A stretch of DNA of 64,000 nucleotides from positions 495,071 through 559,070 of the forward strand of contig NZ_FLQT01000003.1 in the NCBI RefSeq assembly GCF_900088125.1, given 5' to 3'. Source of the DNA: Peptoniphilus pacaensis. Lineage in GTDB: Bacteria > Bacillota > Clostridia > Tissierellales > Peptoniphilaceae. The stretch's first letter is position 1. Every line of letters starts with the position of its first letter. This document shows, one piece after another, positions 1 through 8,510 of this stretch. The notes under the pieces are model-generated. The model was not told where the DNA came from and made no database searches. It saw nothing but the letters and a program-made list of their open reading frames with translations. The translations under genes and the position numbers were made by a program.

Positions 1-10
1 ACCCCTGTGA

Positions 11-54
11 ACTTTGTTTTTTGTAGATTTTTCAAATCCACAAAAAAGCAAAGT
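11..54. repeat. Long imperfect inverted repeat (hairpin) at the window edge
   Basis: ACTTTG at 11-16 pairs with CAAAGT at 49-54, continued inward by TTTTTTGT with ACAAAAAA and GATTT with AAATC around a 3-base loop. This gives about 19 base pairs broken by one mismatch and one bulge. No poly-T tail follows on either strand, so it is not a clear terminator. It follows the DUF3847 gene, where mobilization genes often begin, so a transfer-origin or regulatory hairpin is possible. The rest of bases 1-109 shows no supported gene. Confidence 0.45.
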
Positions 55-109
55 GTTAAAATGTTCTCACTTTGCTCCATCTCAGTTTCTAATACATTTT
101 CTGTTTTCC

Positions 110-484
110 TTATTCTTCCTCTGTCAGTTCTTCAAAATCATCATTTGCATTTTCCTCTTTAAGATTTGGATTTTCTTCTAAAGAGATTTCTTTTTCTTTT
201 AAATGAATTTCTGTAAGTTCTTTTAGCTTTTCTCTATTTCGATTATCGGAAAGTACATAATCTAAAAAGGCATAGATTAAATCATTGTCGGTACTTTCTT
301 CTGCTCCGGTTATCTGTTTTTCAAATTTCTCAAACACGCCTCCTTTTTCTACTTTTCGTTTCGTGTCCGCCTTTCTTTTTAGCTGTGATTTCTTTTGTCT
401 TAGTTGCTTAATTTTGTTTTCTACCTGTTCTTTTTTCTTAGTTTCTTTTTCCAACTGGCTCATTACATTTTCTAACTCTTTCAT
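110..484 (-). CDS. DUF3847-type coiled-coil protein of mobile elements
   Basis: This is a 124-residue, very Lys/Glu-rich protein. Residues 1-45 form a heptad-like coiled coil, and the acidic tail ends in EELTEEE. It resembles DUF3847 proteins, which occur in Firmicute conjugative and mobilizable elements, usually just ahead of relaxase genes; their function is not known. A GGAGG-type ribosome site precedes the ATG at 484. Reading leftward, the next gene would lie outside the window, so the expected relaxase cannot be checked. The family call is by recognition of sequence character and context only. Confidence 0.6.
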   Translation of the reverse strand: MKELENVMSQLEKETKKKEQVENKIKQLRQKKSQLKRKADTKRKVEKGGVFEKFEKQITGAEESTDNDLIYAFLDYVLSDNRNREKLKELTEIHLKEKEISLEENPNLKEENANDDFEELTEEE

Positions 485-570
485 TTTTCATTCCTCCATT
501 TCAATATTGTTGTGTTCCAAACAAAGAAAGGCTAAGCACCTTTCTTTGATACTTAACCTTTCATCATTTT

Positions 571-987
571 TTAGATTTTATCTTCTAAAATCTTTCTTAG
601 TTTTTCTAAAATTTGATTCCTCCTTTGTCCGATTGCCTGATGTGTAACTTTCTCTTTTCTGCTGATTGACCTAAGACTTTCTTCTCTGTAGAAGATGGCT
701 TCCATTAACTCTCTTTCTTCTTTTGTCAGTGTAGCTAATGCCTTATGCAGTTCTTCAATTTGCATTTTGACTTCTACAATTTTTTCTAAGTCTATTTTTT
801 CATCTATGATGTTATCTACAAAGTGTCCATCATGATCTAATGATGAAAATGGAATAACTCCATACTTGCAATCCTTTTTCTGAAGATATTTTTCATGCTC
901 TGTTATCTTCCAATAGGCTTTGTAGACTTCTTCACTTATGGGTATAGCTTCCCCTTTGACATAAAGGTAATATTCCTTATTAGGCAT
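571..987 (-). CDS. Sigma-70 region 4-like regulator of mobile element
   Basis: This 138-residue protein ends in a helix-turn-helix like sigma-70 region 4: LTKEERELMEAIF then SLRSISRKEKVTHQAIGQRRN, residues about 92-128. Sigma-like regulators of this size with no region 2 are common in conjugative and mobilizable transposons of Firmicutes, where they are thought to help express element genes. The AAAGGAGG ribosome site sits 8 bases before the ATG at 987. The next upstream feature is the terminator of the iron operon, so this gene probably starts a separate transcript together with the DUF3847 gene downstream. Confidence 0.7.
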   Translation of the reverse strand: MPNKEYYLYVKGEAIPISEEVYKAYWKITEHEKYLQKKDCKYGVIPFSSLDHDGHFVDNIIDEKIDLEKIVEVKMQIEELHKALATLTKEERELMEAIFYREESLRSISRKEKVTHQAIGQRRNQILEKLRKILEDKI

Positions 988-1032
988 TGTGTTATCCTCC
1001 TTTTTAAGTTCTCTGTTTTGCTTTTTGAGAAT

Positions 1033-1072
1033 AAAAAAGGAGGACTTCTACACTTTGACGTAAAAAGTCCTC
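1033..1072 (-). terminator. Rho-independent terminator of the iron-uptake operon
   Basis: GAGGACTT at 1040-1047 pairs with AAGTCCTC at 1065-1072. On the minus strand the stem is followed by a run of T (the A run at 1033-1039). It closes the minus-strand transcript that includes the ABC genes, feoAB, the FeoC-like gene and the small ORF at 1105-1209. Confidence 0.75.
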
Positions 1073-1104
1073 TCGGCTTAAAAACTAATATTTTATATGA
1101 TTTT

Positions 1105-1209
1105 CTATTTTGTTGTTTCTGGTAAAGTGTTATTGCTACGTGTAAGCAATTCCAAGCATAAAAAATGATAAATATATCTTATGTGAATAACAAAATTTAG
1201 TGTTTTCAT
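1105..1209 (-). CDS. Small 34-residue protein at the end of the feo operon
   Basis: The reading frame starts at ATG 1209 behind a strong GGAGGG ribosome site 8 bases upstream and encodes 34 residues beginning MKTLNFVIHIRYIYHF. It is followed within 40 bases by the operon terminator. The N-terminal half is hydrophobic/aromatic and basic, and the tail is polar. No family is recognised. The ribosome site and position between FeoC-like and terminator support translation, but this could still be chance. Confidence 0.45.
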   Translation of the reverse strand: MKTLNFVIHIRYIYHFLCLELLTRSNNTLPETTK

Positions 1210-1273
1210 TATTTATCCCTCCATTGCTTAGCTACATTTTAACCTCCATTCTTTGATTCTGTACTTAACCAAA

Positions 1274-1507
1274 CTACTCTTTTACAATCCAAATATCATC
1301 TTGATTAACAACACAATTCGAGCATCCCGAACATTGACTTTGGCATTTACTTGTTGCAGACCTTTTAGTTTTTACCAAATATCCATTATTTTCGAGATAT
1401 TCAATTTTCATTTTTACACTATCTAAATCCTCACCTGTCAGTTCAGCAAGTTCTTGCAAAGTGCAAGTCTTTTTCTTTTTCAATACTTCTAATAGTTGTA
1501 TAAGCAT
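1274..1507 (-). CDS. feoC: FeoC-like winged-helix regulator with Cys cluster
   Basis: This is a 77-residue protein (80 if a GTG at 1516 is used). Residues about 1-48 form a winged helix (LLEVLKKKKTCTLQELAELTG). They are followed by a cysteine cluster with spacing CQSQCSGCSNC, then the hydrophobic end IWIVKE. FeoC proteins pair a winged helix with cysteines that can hold an iron-sulfur cluster and act with FeoB. Position just after feoB fits. The ATG at 1507 is chosen because AAGGTG lies 9 bases upstream. The final four-Cys spacing (CxxxCxxCxxC) looks intact. Confidence 0.75.
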   Translation of the reverse strand: MLIQLLEVLKKKKTCTLQELAELTGEDLDSVKMKIEYLENNGYLVKTKRSATSKCQSQCSGCSNCVVNQDDIWIVKE

Positions 1508-1519
1508 ACTTATCACACC

Positions 1520-3541
1520 TTAAAAAATCAGTTGTCCAATATGATATGCAACACAAGATATAATTAGAGCCGATAATATATAATACAGTGCTATTTTTAT
1601 CGTCCATTTTTTTGAATGTGTTTCTTGTGCGGTAGCTGCAAGAGCCATCAAACAAGGCATATTGAAGAAAAAGGCAAAAGTAAATGCTAAGGCTTCCGGC
1701 TTTGAAATCATTGTAAACATATTATTGCTTAGAATAGCGGTATCTACTGTCCCTTTAACCTCAACTGCATGCCATATTCCTGAAGAAGTAAATAATGATG
1801 CCATTACTCCTAATGCCGATTCTTTTCCCATTGCAGAAGCAACAAAAGCCATAAATAATTGCCATGGTAACCCAAACAATTTTGTTACAGGCTCTATAAA
1901 TGTTCCTACTTTATAAATAAGGCTGTTAGCTATATTTCCATCAGGCGTATAGGCAAGAATCCAAAATATAACAGAAATAAGGATAATGATACTCAATGCC
2001 CTTTTCAGTACATTTCCCATCCTATTCATTACAGAAGAAAGTAAATTTTTCCAATGTGGCTTGTGATATGGTGGAAGTTCCATAATCATTCCAAAATGTT
2101 CACTTCCCTCATAAAGCGATTTTCTGAAAATCCTATATGTGATTAGTAAATGTAGAAAAGCAACTGCAAATAGGCTTAATATCACAAATACTGCCTGTTT
2201 TCCGAAGAATGTTCCTGTAACAAGCCCGACTACTCCCCATGTTGACCCGCAAGGGACTACCCAAGATAATGCAATCGTCATAACCCTCTGTCCCCATGAA
2301 TCAATTACTCTCGTTCCTGTGATTCCACCTATATTACAGCCGAAACTTAACAAGAACGGCATAATTGCTTTTCCTTGCAATCCTAATTTCGACATAGTGT
2401 TGTCAAAGACATAGGAAACTCTTGCCATATATCCTACATCTTCCAAGAATCCAAATACTAAGCTAATTCCCAATACATAACTTGCCATTTGCAATGCAAA
2501 AGTAATTGCAGTCATTACGGCTCCACACAAAAGTGAAATCAGCCAATTTGATACTCCAATGGCGACAAGCCCCTTTGCCAACAATGTTGATATTTTAGGT
2601 ATAACAAACCCAAATAACCCCATTAGCGGAAATCCGATGAGCATAGAAGCAACTAATCCTAAAATGATAACTCCGATAGCCATAGGTTTTCCGAAAGCTT
2701 TACTTGTGGCTATACGATCAAATTTGCTTCTCTTAAATACTCTCTTTTTCTGAATAACATTTGCATTGATAAGTTTATCTATCCATTCAAATTTACAATT
2801 ACCGGTTATTAAATTGCCATTTTTTATGCTTTTTAATACGTTCTCTATTTCTTCAAATTCGACTTTTTCAACATTATCTTTTACTAACGCAATTACTTTT
2901 GCATCCTGATCTAATAATTTTCCGATAATCCACGACTTTGAAAATACACCTATACCTTTATCAGGGATATGTTTTTTTAATAGCTTATAGTTATCTCCAA
3001 CAATATTTTCATATGCCCTTTCTAAATTTTCGTCAGATAAAATTTTTCCTCTATCTGAATGCTCCAGAAAAGCATAAAACTCTTTGTATTCCTTTTTATC
3101 TGCCGCAACGATAGGAATGACAGGTATATTCAAGGATTTTTGTAACCCCTTTATATTTATATTTTTCCCTTGACTTGTAGCAACATCCATCATGTTCATG
3201 ATTAAGACAACCGGAATATTTATTCCAATGTAGTCAGAGAGCATAAATAGACTTCGATTTAATTGTGAAGCATCTGCCATAATAGCAATTAGGTCTGCGT
3301 TCCCGGTTTCTATATATTCTCTTGTTATAACTTCTTCCTCTGAATTTGCTGATAATCCGTAAGTTCCTGGTAAATCCACAATCGTATAATTGGTATCTTT
3401 ATACGAAAATTCGCCTTCTTTTTTCTCAACGGTTTTACCCGGCCAATTTCCAACATGTTGATTTGAGCCTGTCAACCCATTAAACAAAGTCGATTTTCCA
3501 GAATTAGGCTGCCCCAGCAAAGCAATCGTTATTTTCTTCAT
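1520..3541 (-). CDS. feoB: Ferrous iron transport protein B
   Basis: FeoB is the inner-membrane Fe(II) permease with an N-terminal GTPase. The 673-residue product has G1 GQPNSGKST at residues 10-18, the switch region with DLPGTYGL near 58-65, and NMMD (G4) near 116. A helical spacer follows, then two Gate-type membrane blocks from about residue 285 to the end. The length is normal for compact Firmicute FeoB. It begins 3 bases after feoA and is followed by the FeoC-like gene, so it is in one operon with two ABC proteins. Sited on a transposon, it is acquired cargo rather than the host's only copy. Confidence 0.95.
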   Translation of the reverse strand: MKKITIALLGQPNSGKSTLFNGLTGSNQHVGNWPGKTVEKKEGEFSYKDTNYTIVDLPGTYGLSANSEEEVITREYIETGNADLIAIMADASQLNRSLFMLSDYIGINIPVVLIMNMMDVATSQGKNINIKGLQKSLNIPVIPIVAADKKEYKEFYAFLEHSDRGKILSDENLERAYENIVGDNYKLLKKHIPDKGIGVFSKSWIIGKLLDQDAKVIALVKDNVEKVEFEEIENVLKSIKNGNLITGNCKFEWIDKLINANVIQKKRVFKRSKFDRIATSKAFGKPMAIGVIILGLVASMLIGFPLMGLFGFVIPKISTLLAKGLVAIGVSNWLISLLCGAVMTAITFALQMASYVLGISLVFGFLEDVGYMARVSYVFDNTMSKLGLQGKAIMPFLLSFGCNIGGITGTRVIDSWGQRVMTIALSWVVPCGSTWGVVGLVTGTFFGKQAVFVILSLFAVAFLHLLITYRIFRKSLYEGSEHFGMIMELPPYHKPHWKNLLSSVMNRMGNVLKRALSIIILISVIFWILAYTPDGNIANSLIYKVGTFIEPVTKLFGLPWQLFMAFVASAMGKESALGVMASLFTSSGIWHAVEVKGTVDTAILSNNMFTMISKPEALAFTFAFFFNMPCLMALAATAQETHSKKWTIKIALYYILSALIISCVAYHIGQLIF

Positions 3542-3544
3542 ATC

Positions 3545-3769
3545 TCAAAGTACCTCCATCATTATTTTCTCTGCCTCTATCTTATTGACAGCTATCATCG
3601 TATCTCTACAATAAATGAGAATAGGTTGCTTTTTATAATTCTGGATAACTTCAACATCGCTTCCGACAGTTATTCCGATAGATATTATTCTGCTTTGAAA
3701 ATGTGTATCACCAATAATTTCAACAACTTTACCTTTTGTCTTTTCTTTCAAAGTACTAAGCCTCTCCAT
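3545..3769 (-). CDS. feoA: Ferrous iron transport protein A
   Basis: This 74-residue SH3-like protein shows the FeoA layout: GKVVEI at 14-19, SRIISIGITVGSDVEVI at about 26-42, and a closing strand with TMIAVNKIEAEKIMMEVL. FeoA supports FeoB at the membrane. The start overlaps the end of the upstream ABC gene by 14 bases, and the stop lies 3 bases before the feoB start, so the genes are translationally linked. Confidence 0.92.
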   Translation of the reverse strand: MERLSTLKEKTKGKVVEIIGDTHFQSRIISIGITVGSDVEVIQNYKKQPILIYCRDTMIAVNKIEAEKIMMEVL

Positions 3770-5504
3770 AACTATTCTCCTTTATCATCCACTTTTTCGC
3801 TCTTTCCTGTGTATTTACCATTTCATAGTAATGTCCTTTTTTTCCATAAAGTTCATTATGATTTCCTTGTTCTTCAATTCTTCCGTTATTTATCAAAATA
3901 ATTTGATTAGCGTTTTTAATGGTATTCAATCTGTGAGCAATAACAAAAACTGTCTTTCCTTGCATTAAATGCTCCAAAGCATTATTGATTTTAGCTTCAT
4001 TATCAGGATCAAGAGAAGCTGTAGATTCATCCAACAAAAGAATTGGTGCATCCTTCAGAATCGCTCTTGCAATAGCAATCCTTTGTCGTTCACCGCCGGA
4101 TAATGTACTTCCTCCATCTTTTATTTCCGTTTCATATCCATCCTTCATTTTCAAAATAAATTCATGGCAACAAGCTAATTTTGCAGCTTGATAAACTTCT
4201 TCCTTTGTTGCATTAGGTTTTCCAACCCTGATATTGTTATAAACAGTATCGGTTAACAGTACATTATCTTGAAAAACCTGACTAACATATTTAAGCAACA
4301 CATCAGGTTTTATGGATTTTATATTTTTTCCACCAATTATAATTTCTCCACTATTTACATCCCAAAATCTTGCAATCAAATTAGCGATTGTAGTTTTTCC
4401 TCCACCGGAAGGACCAATTAAAGCTGTAGAAGTTCCTTCTTTTGCTTCAAAAGAAATATTGTTCAGAATCGTTTTATTTCTATCATAAGAAAAATTTACA
4501 TTCTTAAATTGAATATCAAAATTTTCTAATTCAACTTCATTTTCAGAATAAGGCAATGGCTTCGTTTCATAAGCTTTCTCAAGATTACTTGCAGCTAATT
4601 TCAAATCTTTCAATAGTCCATAGGAATGTTGAAAGGCAATAAGAAGTGCAGATAATGCTAAACTCATAAGCATAAAAGCCACAAACTGTTCAGTTCTAAC
4701 ACTACCATTTATAAGCAAATATCCTCCTATAAGAAGAACTATCGGAAGCAAAAAGTTAACTGTGATAAAGTACATACTTGTAGGTAACGCCATTTTCTTT
4801 TCTGCGTTTACGCTTGTCTTTCTAACATTTTCAAGTGTATTTATCATTCTTTCAAAATGTTCACTTGTCATATTAGCTGACTTAAACGCTTTCATACCTT
4901 GAATGTACTCTAAAATAATAGAAATCATCTTAGAATTTAAATTTCTTTTTCTTGCCCCGTATTTTTCTATCAATTTGTTGCCCCATATCAACATAGGATA
5001 TGCGATAAGCAATACTAAACACTCTAATAATGCGAGCTTCCAATCGATAAAAAATGTGCCTAATAAAATCAATATTGCTGTAACTGCCGTTTTAATAACC
5101 GATGGCAAGGTGTGCGTTATGATCAGTTCAAAACTACTCAAATCTTTTGTAAGAGTTGATAATAGATAACCACTACTATTTTTTTGGAAATGACCAAGGC
5201 TCAAACTCCTATAATGATTTGCTAAATCCAAACGCATATCTCCACACATTTCAGCTCCTCTTGAAAAGCTCAAATAGTATGCATGCCTATAAATCAGTAT
5301 CCTTGCAATCATACTGATGAAACATATTACCGTATATTCTATGATTAAGGTTTTAGTTAATGTATTTTGCAATATACTAACTACGGTAAAATAGAGCATT
5401 AAATACAAAACAATGCTTCCTATCGAATCAATAACCATTAGAAAAATCGGTAAATACAATTTTTCTTTTTTATCTTTCAGAAGTGTTCTAATAATCTTAA
5501 GCAT
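3756..5504 (-). CDS. ABC transporter, fused permease/ATPase (YbtQ/IrtB-like)
   Basis: This is a 582-residue half-transporter with six predicted membrane helices in the first 300 residues, then an ATPase with Walker A GPSGGGKTT, signature LSGGERQRIAIARA, and Walker B ILLLDES followed by TASLD. It is paired with the next upstream ABC gene (5497-7263), and both precede feoAB under an AraC regulator. Such paired exporter-fold proteins beside iron genes resemble YbtP/YbtQ and IrtA/IrtB, which import or reduce iron-siderophores. The iron role is inferred from context. ATG 5504 is preferred to GTG 5510 by ribosome-site spacing. Confidence 0.88.
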   Translation of the reverse strand: MLKIIRTLLKDKKEKLYLPIFLMVIDSIGSIVLYLMLYFTVVSILQNTLTKTLIIEYTVICFISMIARILIYRHAYYLSFSRGAEMCGDMRLDLANHYRSLSLGHFQKNSSGYLLSTLTKDLSSFELIITHTLPSVIKTAVTAILILLGTFFIDWKLALLECLVLLIAYPMLIWGNKLIEKYGARKRNLNSKMISIILEYIQGMKAFKSANMTSEHFERMINTLENVRKTSVNAEKKMALPTSMYFITVNFLLPIVLLIGGYLLINGSVRTEQFVAFMLMSLALSALLIAFQHSYGLLKDLKLAASNLEKAYETKPLPYSENEVELENFDIQFKNVNFSYDRNKTILNNISFEAKEGTSTALIGPSGGGKTTIANLIARFWDVNSGEIIIGGKNIKSIKPDVLLKYVSQVFQDNVLLTDTVYNNIRVGKPNATKEEVYQAAKLACCHEFILKMKDGYETEIKDGGSTLSGGERQRIAIARAILKDAPILLLDESTASLDPDNEAKINNALEHLMQGKTVFVIAHRLNTIKNANQIILINNGRIEEQGNHNELYGKKGHYYEMVNTQERAKKWMIKENSYGEA

Positions 5505-7263
5505 TTGCACTTACCCCCTCTCCAAAGTAATCTTTTGTGTATGTGTTCCACATACTTTCATAGACCCCTTTTCTTTCTAAAAGAGTTTTATGTGTTCCAA
5601 CCTCTACGACTTCCCCTTCATCAAATACAACAATTTGATCTGCATTCTTAATAGTATGCAAACGATGAGCAATCATAATGATTGTTTTATTTTTCAACAA
5701 GTTTTGAAGTGCTAACTGTATCTGGTACTCATTTTCTATATCTGAATAGGAAGTTGCTTCATCAAAAATAATAATTGGAGAATCTTTGAGTATTGCCCTA
5801 GCGATTGAGATTCTTTGTTGCTGTCCACCTGACAATTTCACCCCTTGATCCCCGATTCTTGTCTGATATCCATTCGGTAAACTCATAATAAAGTCATGAA
5901 TTTGTGCTGCTTTTGCAGCCTCAATAATCTTATTTTCATCTGTATCTGTTCCCATACGAATATTCTCATAGAGAGTATCCTCCAAAAGAAATACATCTTG
6001 AAAAACAAATGATGTAATGTCCATCAAATTATCTATTTTTAATTCATTGATCGGTATGTCGTTAATTTTAATTGCTCCACTTGTTACATCCCAGTACCTC
6101 CCAATCAATTGTGCAGCAGTTGTCTTGCCTGCACCGGAAGGTCCCACAAAAGCATTTATTGTATTCGGTTTTAAGGATAAATTTATATGTTGTAATGCTT
6201 TATTTTTTGTTTCTTCATCGTCATAACTGAAAGTAACGTCTTTAAAATCTATTTTCATACACTCATTCTTGTTTATGATTTTTGTTCCGTCTTTCAATTC
6301 ATCCATATCCATTATTTTTTTTATGTTATCCAATCCGCTTCCAAGCTCCATAGATTGCATAAAGATTGTTACCATATTTAAGAACGAAACAAAAAAGCAC
6401 ATTGTAAGCATAATAAATAGCAAATAGGATGTTGCTGATAAAGAATTTCTCAAAAAGAAATATCCTCCGAACGGCAATGTAAATAAGATTGCTGAATCCA
6501 AAACCACTAAGGTTATTGATAAAGGATAGCAAGAGCTCATACACATCTTTTTCCAACAAGTAATATACGCATTCAATGAGCTTCTATATTGTTCAAATTT
6601 TTCTGCTGTTAAATGATACATTTTTATTACAGGCATAGCCTTTATAAATTCGTTTGCCGAAGCATTTAAATCAGCAATATCTTCGGATAGCTCCGTTGAC
6701 ATATCCGGATAATTTTTCATTAGCATCATAGGAATTCCTAATCCCAAAATCATAGGAATAAGCATAACAAGTGCCATCATCCAATTTAATTTCAACATGA
6801 AAATGAACATAATAACCGGAACAACTGCTGCCTGAGCTAATTCCAAAGTGCTATGAGCCAAAAAATTTTCAACTCTATCTACATCATCAAACAACAATGT
6901 TTTAATTTCTCCGGGGGCATGCTCTTGAAAGAATCCCAAATTAAATTTTGAAATATGATTTACAACTTTCAGCTTGATTCTGTGTATTGTGTTAAAAGCT
7001 GCTGTATGAGATAAAATGCCCGCAAAGGACATTAGTATTGCTTGCAAAACAGCACTTATAATTCCTATACCTGCCCACATTAAAATTTCTGTATACAAAA
7101 TATTTTTCTGAAATATCATTAGTAATATCTTATAAACTACAAAATAAGGAACTAATGATAAAGTCGCAGAAATGACAGATAAAAACATTCCTAAATGTAG
7201 CTTTTTTCTCTCATCTTTTGCTAATTGAAACACATAAGATATTCCTGTCTTCTTTTTTTCCAT
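5497..7263 (-). CDS. ABC transporter, fused permease/ATPase (YbtP/IrtA-like partner)
   Basis: This 588-residue half-transporter is first in the iron operon. The membrane domain covers about residues 15-310, and the ATPase has Walker A GPSGAGKTT, signature LSGGQQQRISIARA and Walker B IIIFDEATS. The D-loop reads SYSD where SALD is usual. It overlaps its partner gene and probably forms a heterodimer with it. No siderophore-binding protein or siderophore synthesis gene is visible in the window, so the substrate is unknown. The gene faces away from the AraC regulator across a 213-base intergenic region. Confidence 0.87.
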   Translation of the reverse strand: MEKKKTGISYVFQLAKDERKKLHLGMFLSVISATLSLVPYFVVYKILLMIFQKNILYTEILMWAGIGIISAVLQAILMSFAGILSHTAAFNTIHRIKLKVVNHISKFNLGFFQEHAPGEIKTLLFDDVDRVENFLAHSTLELAQAAVVPVIMFIFMLKLNWMMALVMLIPMILGLGIPMMLMKNYPDMSTELSEDIADLNASANEFIKAMPVIKMYHLTAEKFEQYRSSLNAYITCWKKMCMSSCYPLSITLVVLDSAILFTLPFGGYFFLRNSLSATSYLLFIMLTMCFFVSFLNMVTIFMQSMELGSGLDNIKKIMDMDELKDGTKIINKNECMKIDFKDVTFSYDDEETKNKALQHINLSLKPNTINAFVGPSGAGKTTAAQLIGRYWDVTSGAIKINDIPINELKIDNLMDITSFVFQDVFLLEDTLYENIRMGTDTDENKIIEAAKAAQIHDFIMSLPNGYQTRIGDQGVKLSGGQQQRISIARAILKDSPIIIFDEATSYSDIENEYQIQLALQNLLKNKTIIMIAHRLHTIKNADQIVVFDEGEVVEVGTHKTLLERKGVYESMWNTYTKDYFGEGVSANA

Positions 7264-7422
7264 TAGTTATTCCATCTCCTTTCATAATTGTTAGCCGTAT
7301 CTAACTAACTACATTCATTATAAAGCTAATTTTTTATAACTCAAAATCTAACTATGAATTTTGATATTCCTTGTAATCCCTTTATTTATAAGCTTTTTAT
7401 CAGTATTTCTATTTACATTTTT

Positions 7423-7458
7423 ATAAATTTGTGATATAATAAAATAAATTTGTGATAT
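7423..7458 (+). promoter_or_regulatory. Paired 15-bp direct repeat and -10 box ahead of AraC gene
   Basis: ATAAATTTGTGATAT occurs twice, at 7423-7437 and 7444-7458, exactly 21 bases apart (two helical turns). A TATAAT at 7435-7440 overlaps the first copy. Direct repeats at helical spacing are typical of AraC-family sites. The position just before the regulator suggests autoregulation and possibly control of the divergent iron operon. Confidence 0.5.
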
Positions 7459-7479
7459 TAAAAGAGGTGAGTAGAATTG

Positions 7480-8451
7480 ATGGATAGAACAGTTATTGAT
7501 TATTTAACAAACTTAGTACATGACGCTCCTTTTATTCCTGTTCCAACTTTATCAACTGAAAACAAACAAATCTTTAAAATAGATCCCCATTTTGGCAAAG
7601 GTACTTTTCGCATACTAAAATTTGACAGCCGTTTAATTCTAATTTTAATTGCTAACTTTACTCCAAATGAAACAATGGAGAAAATAACCGAAGTATCTGA
7701 AAAGTATTTAGAGATTAGCCAATTTGAAACAGAAAGCAGTTCATTTAAAGTCGGTGGCAGAAAGTTAAATAATGTAGAAAAAGGTATATATTGTTACTTA
7801 AATACAGAAAAGAAAACCTATACCTATTGTGAGGCAAATAAGCCTGTAAAGTTTACGAAAATAATCCTAACCAAAGAATACTTTGATACTTTCTTAAAAT
7901 TAAAATATGATGATTTTGAATATGAAAAAACAAAGATTCTTAATTCTTATTTGTTAAAAACTCAAAATTCTCCGCAGTTGAATTTTATATTTCAACAGAT
8001 AAGAGAATCCCAAGCTGAAGGAAAGATTTTGCCTTTATATTTGGAAAGCAAAGTTATGGAACTATTATCTATCATAATTACAGAGTTAGAAGAAAAGGAA
8101 AAAAATATATCCGTTGTCTTAACTAAAAAAGATAAGCAAAATCTGAAAAGGGCTGTATCAGCTATGAAAAAAGATTTATCGGTTCATATTGACGGACTTG
8201 AACTCTCTAAAATTGCTTTAATGAGTCCTGCACGATTTCAATTAGCTTTTCGCAAATACTATGGTGTTCCTCCCTACGAGTACTTAAAAGAACTAAGGCT
8301 TAATAAGGCATTATTATTGCTGAAAAATCCCGAGTATAAAATATCTACGATAGCAGAAAAAGTTGGCTATACACACACAGGACATTTTGCTAAAATATTC
8401 AAATCAACTTATGGTATCACACCAAGTAAATATAGAAGTATGCTTAACTAA
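7480..8451 (+). CDS. AraC-family regulator of the iron-uptake operon
   Basis: This 323-residue protein has an N-terminal sensor region and a C-terminal pair of AraC helix-turn-helix motifs, residues about 225-322 (ALMSPARFQLAFRKYYGVPP; AEKVGYTHTGHFAKIFKSTYG). The layout matches the YtsA/PchR/YbtA-like group, several of which sense siderophores. It is transcribed divergently from the ABC/feo operon and is the likely regulator of it. ATG 7480 is used because GAGGTGA lies at proper spacing; the TTG just upstream is less likely. Confidence 0.85.
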   Translation: MDRTVIDYLTNLVHDAPFIPVPTLSTENKQIFKIDPHFGKGTFRILKFDSRLILILIANFTPNETMEKITEVSEKYLEISQFETESSSFKVGGRKLNNVEKGIYCYLNTEKKTYTYCEANKPVKFTKIILTKEYFDTFLKLKYDDFEYEKTKILNSYLLKTQNSPQLNFIFQQIRESQAEGKILPLYLESKVMELLSIIITELEEKEKNISVVLTKKDKQNLKRAVSAMKKDLSVHIDGLELSKIALMSPARFQLAFRKYYGVPPYEYLKELRLNKALLLLKNPEYKISTIAEKVGYTHTGHFAKIFKSTYGITPSKYRSMLN

Positions 8452-8485
8452 AGAAATTTATCCCAATATTATAAAACATAAATTT

Positions 8486-8510
8486 AGAGCGTGTAATTTT
8501 TACACGCTCT
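8486..8510. terminator. Bidirectional terminator between araC-type gene and recombinase
   Basis: A perfect 10-bp stem is formed by AGAGCGTGTA (8486-8495) and TACACGCTCT (8501-8510) with a 5-base AT loop. It overlaps the stop codon of the recombinase on the minus strand and follows the AraC gene on the plus strand, so it probably serves both. Confidence 0.65.
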
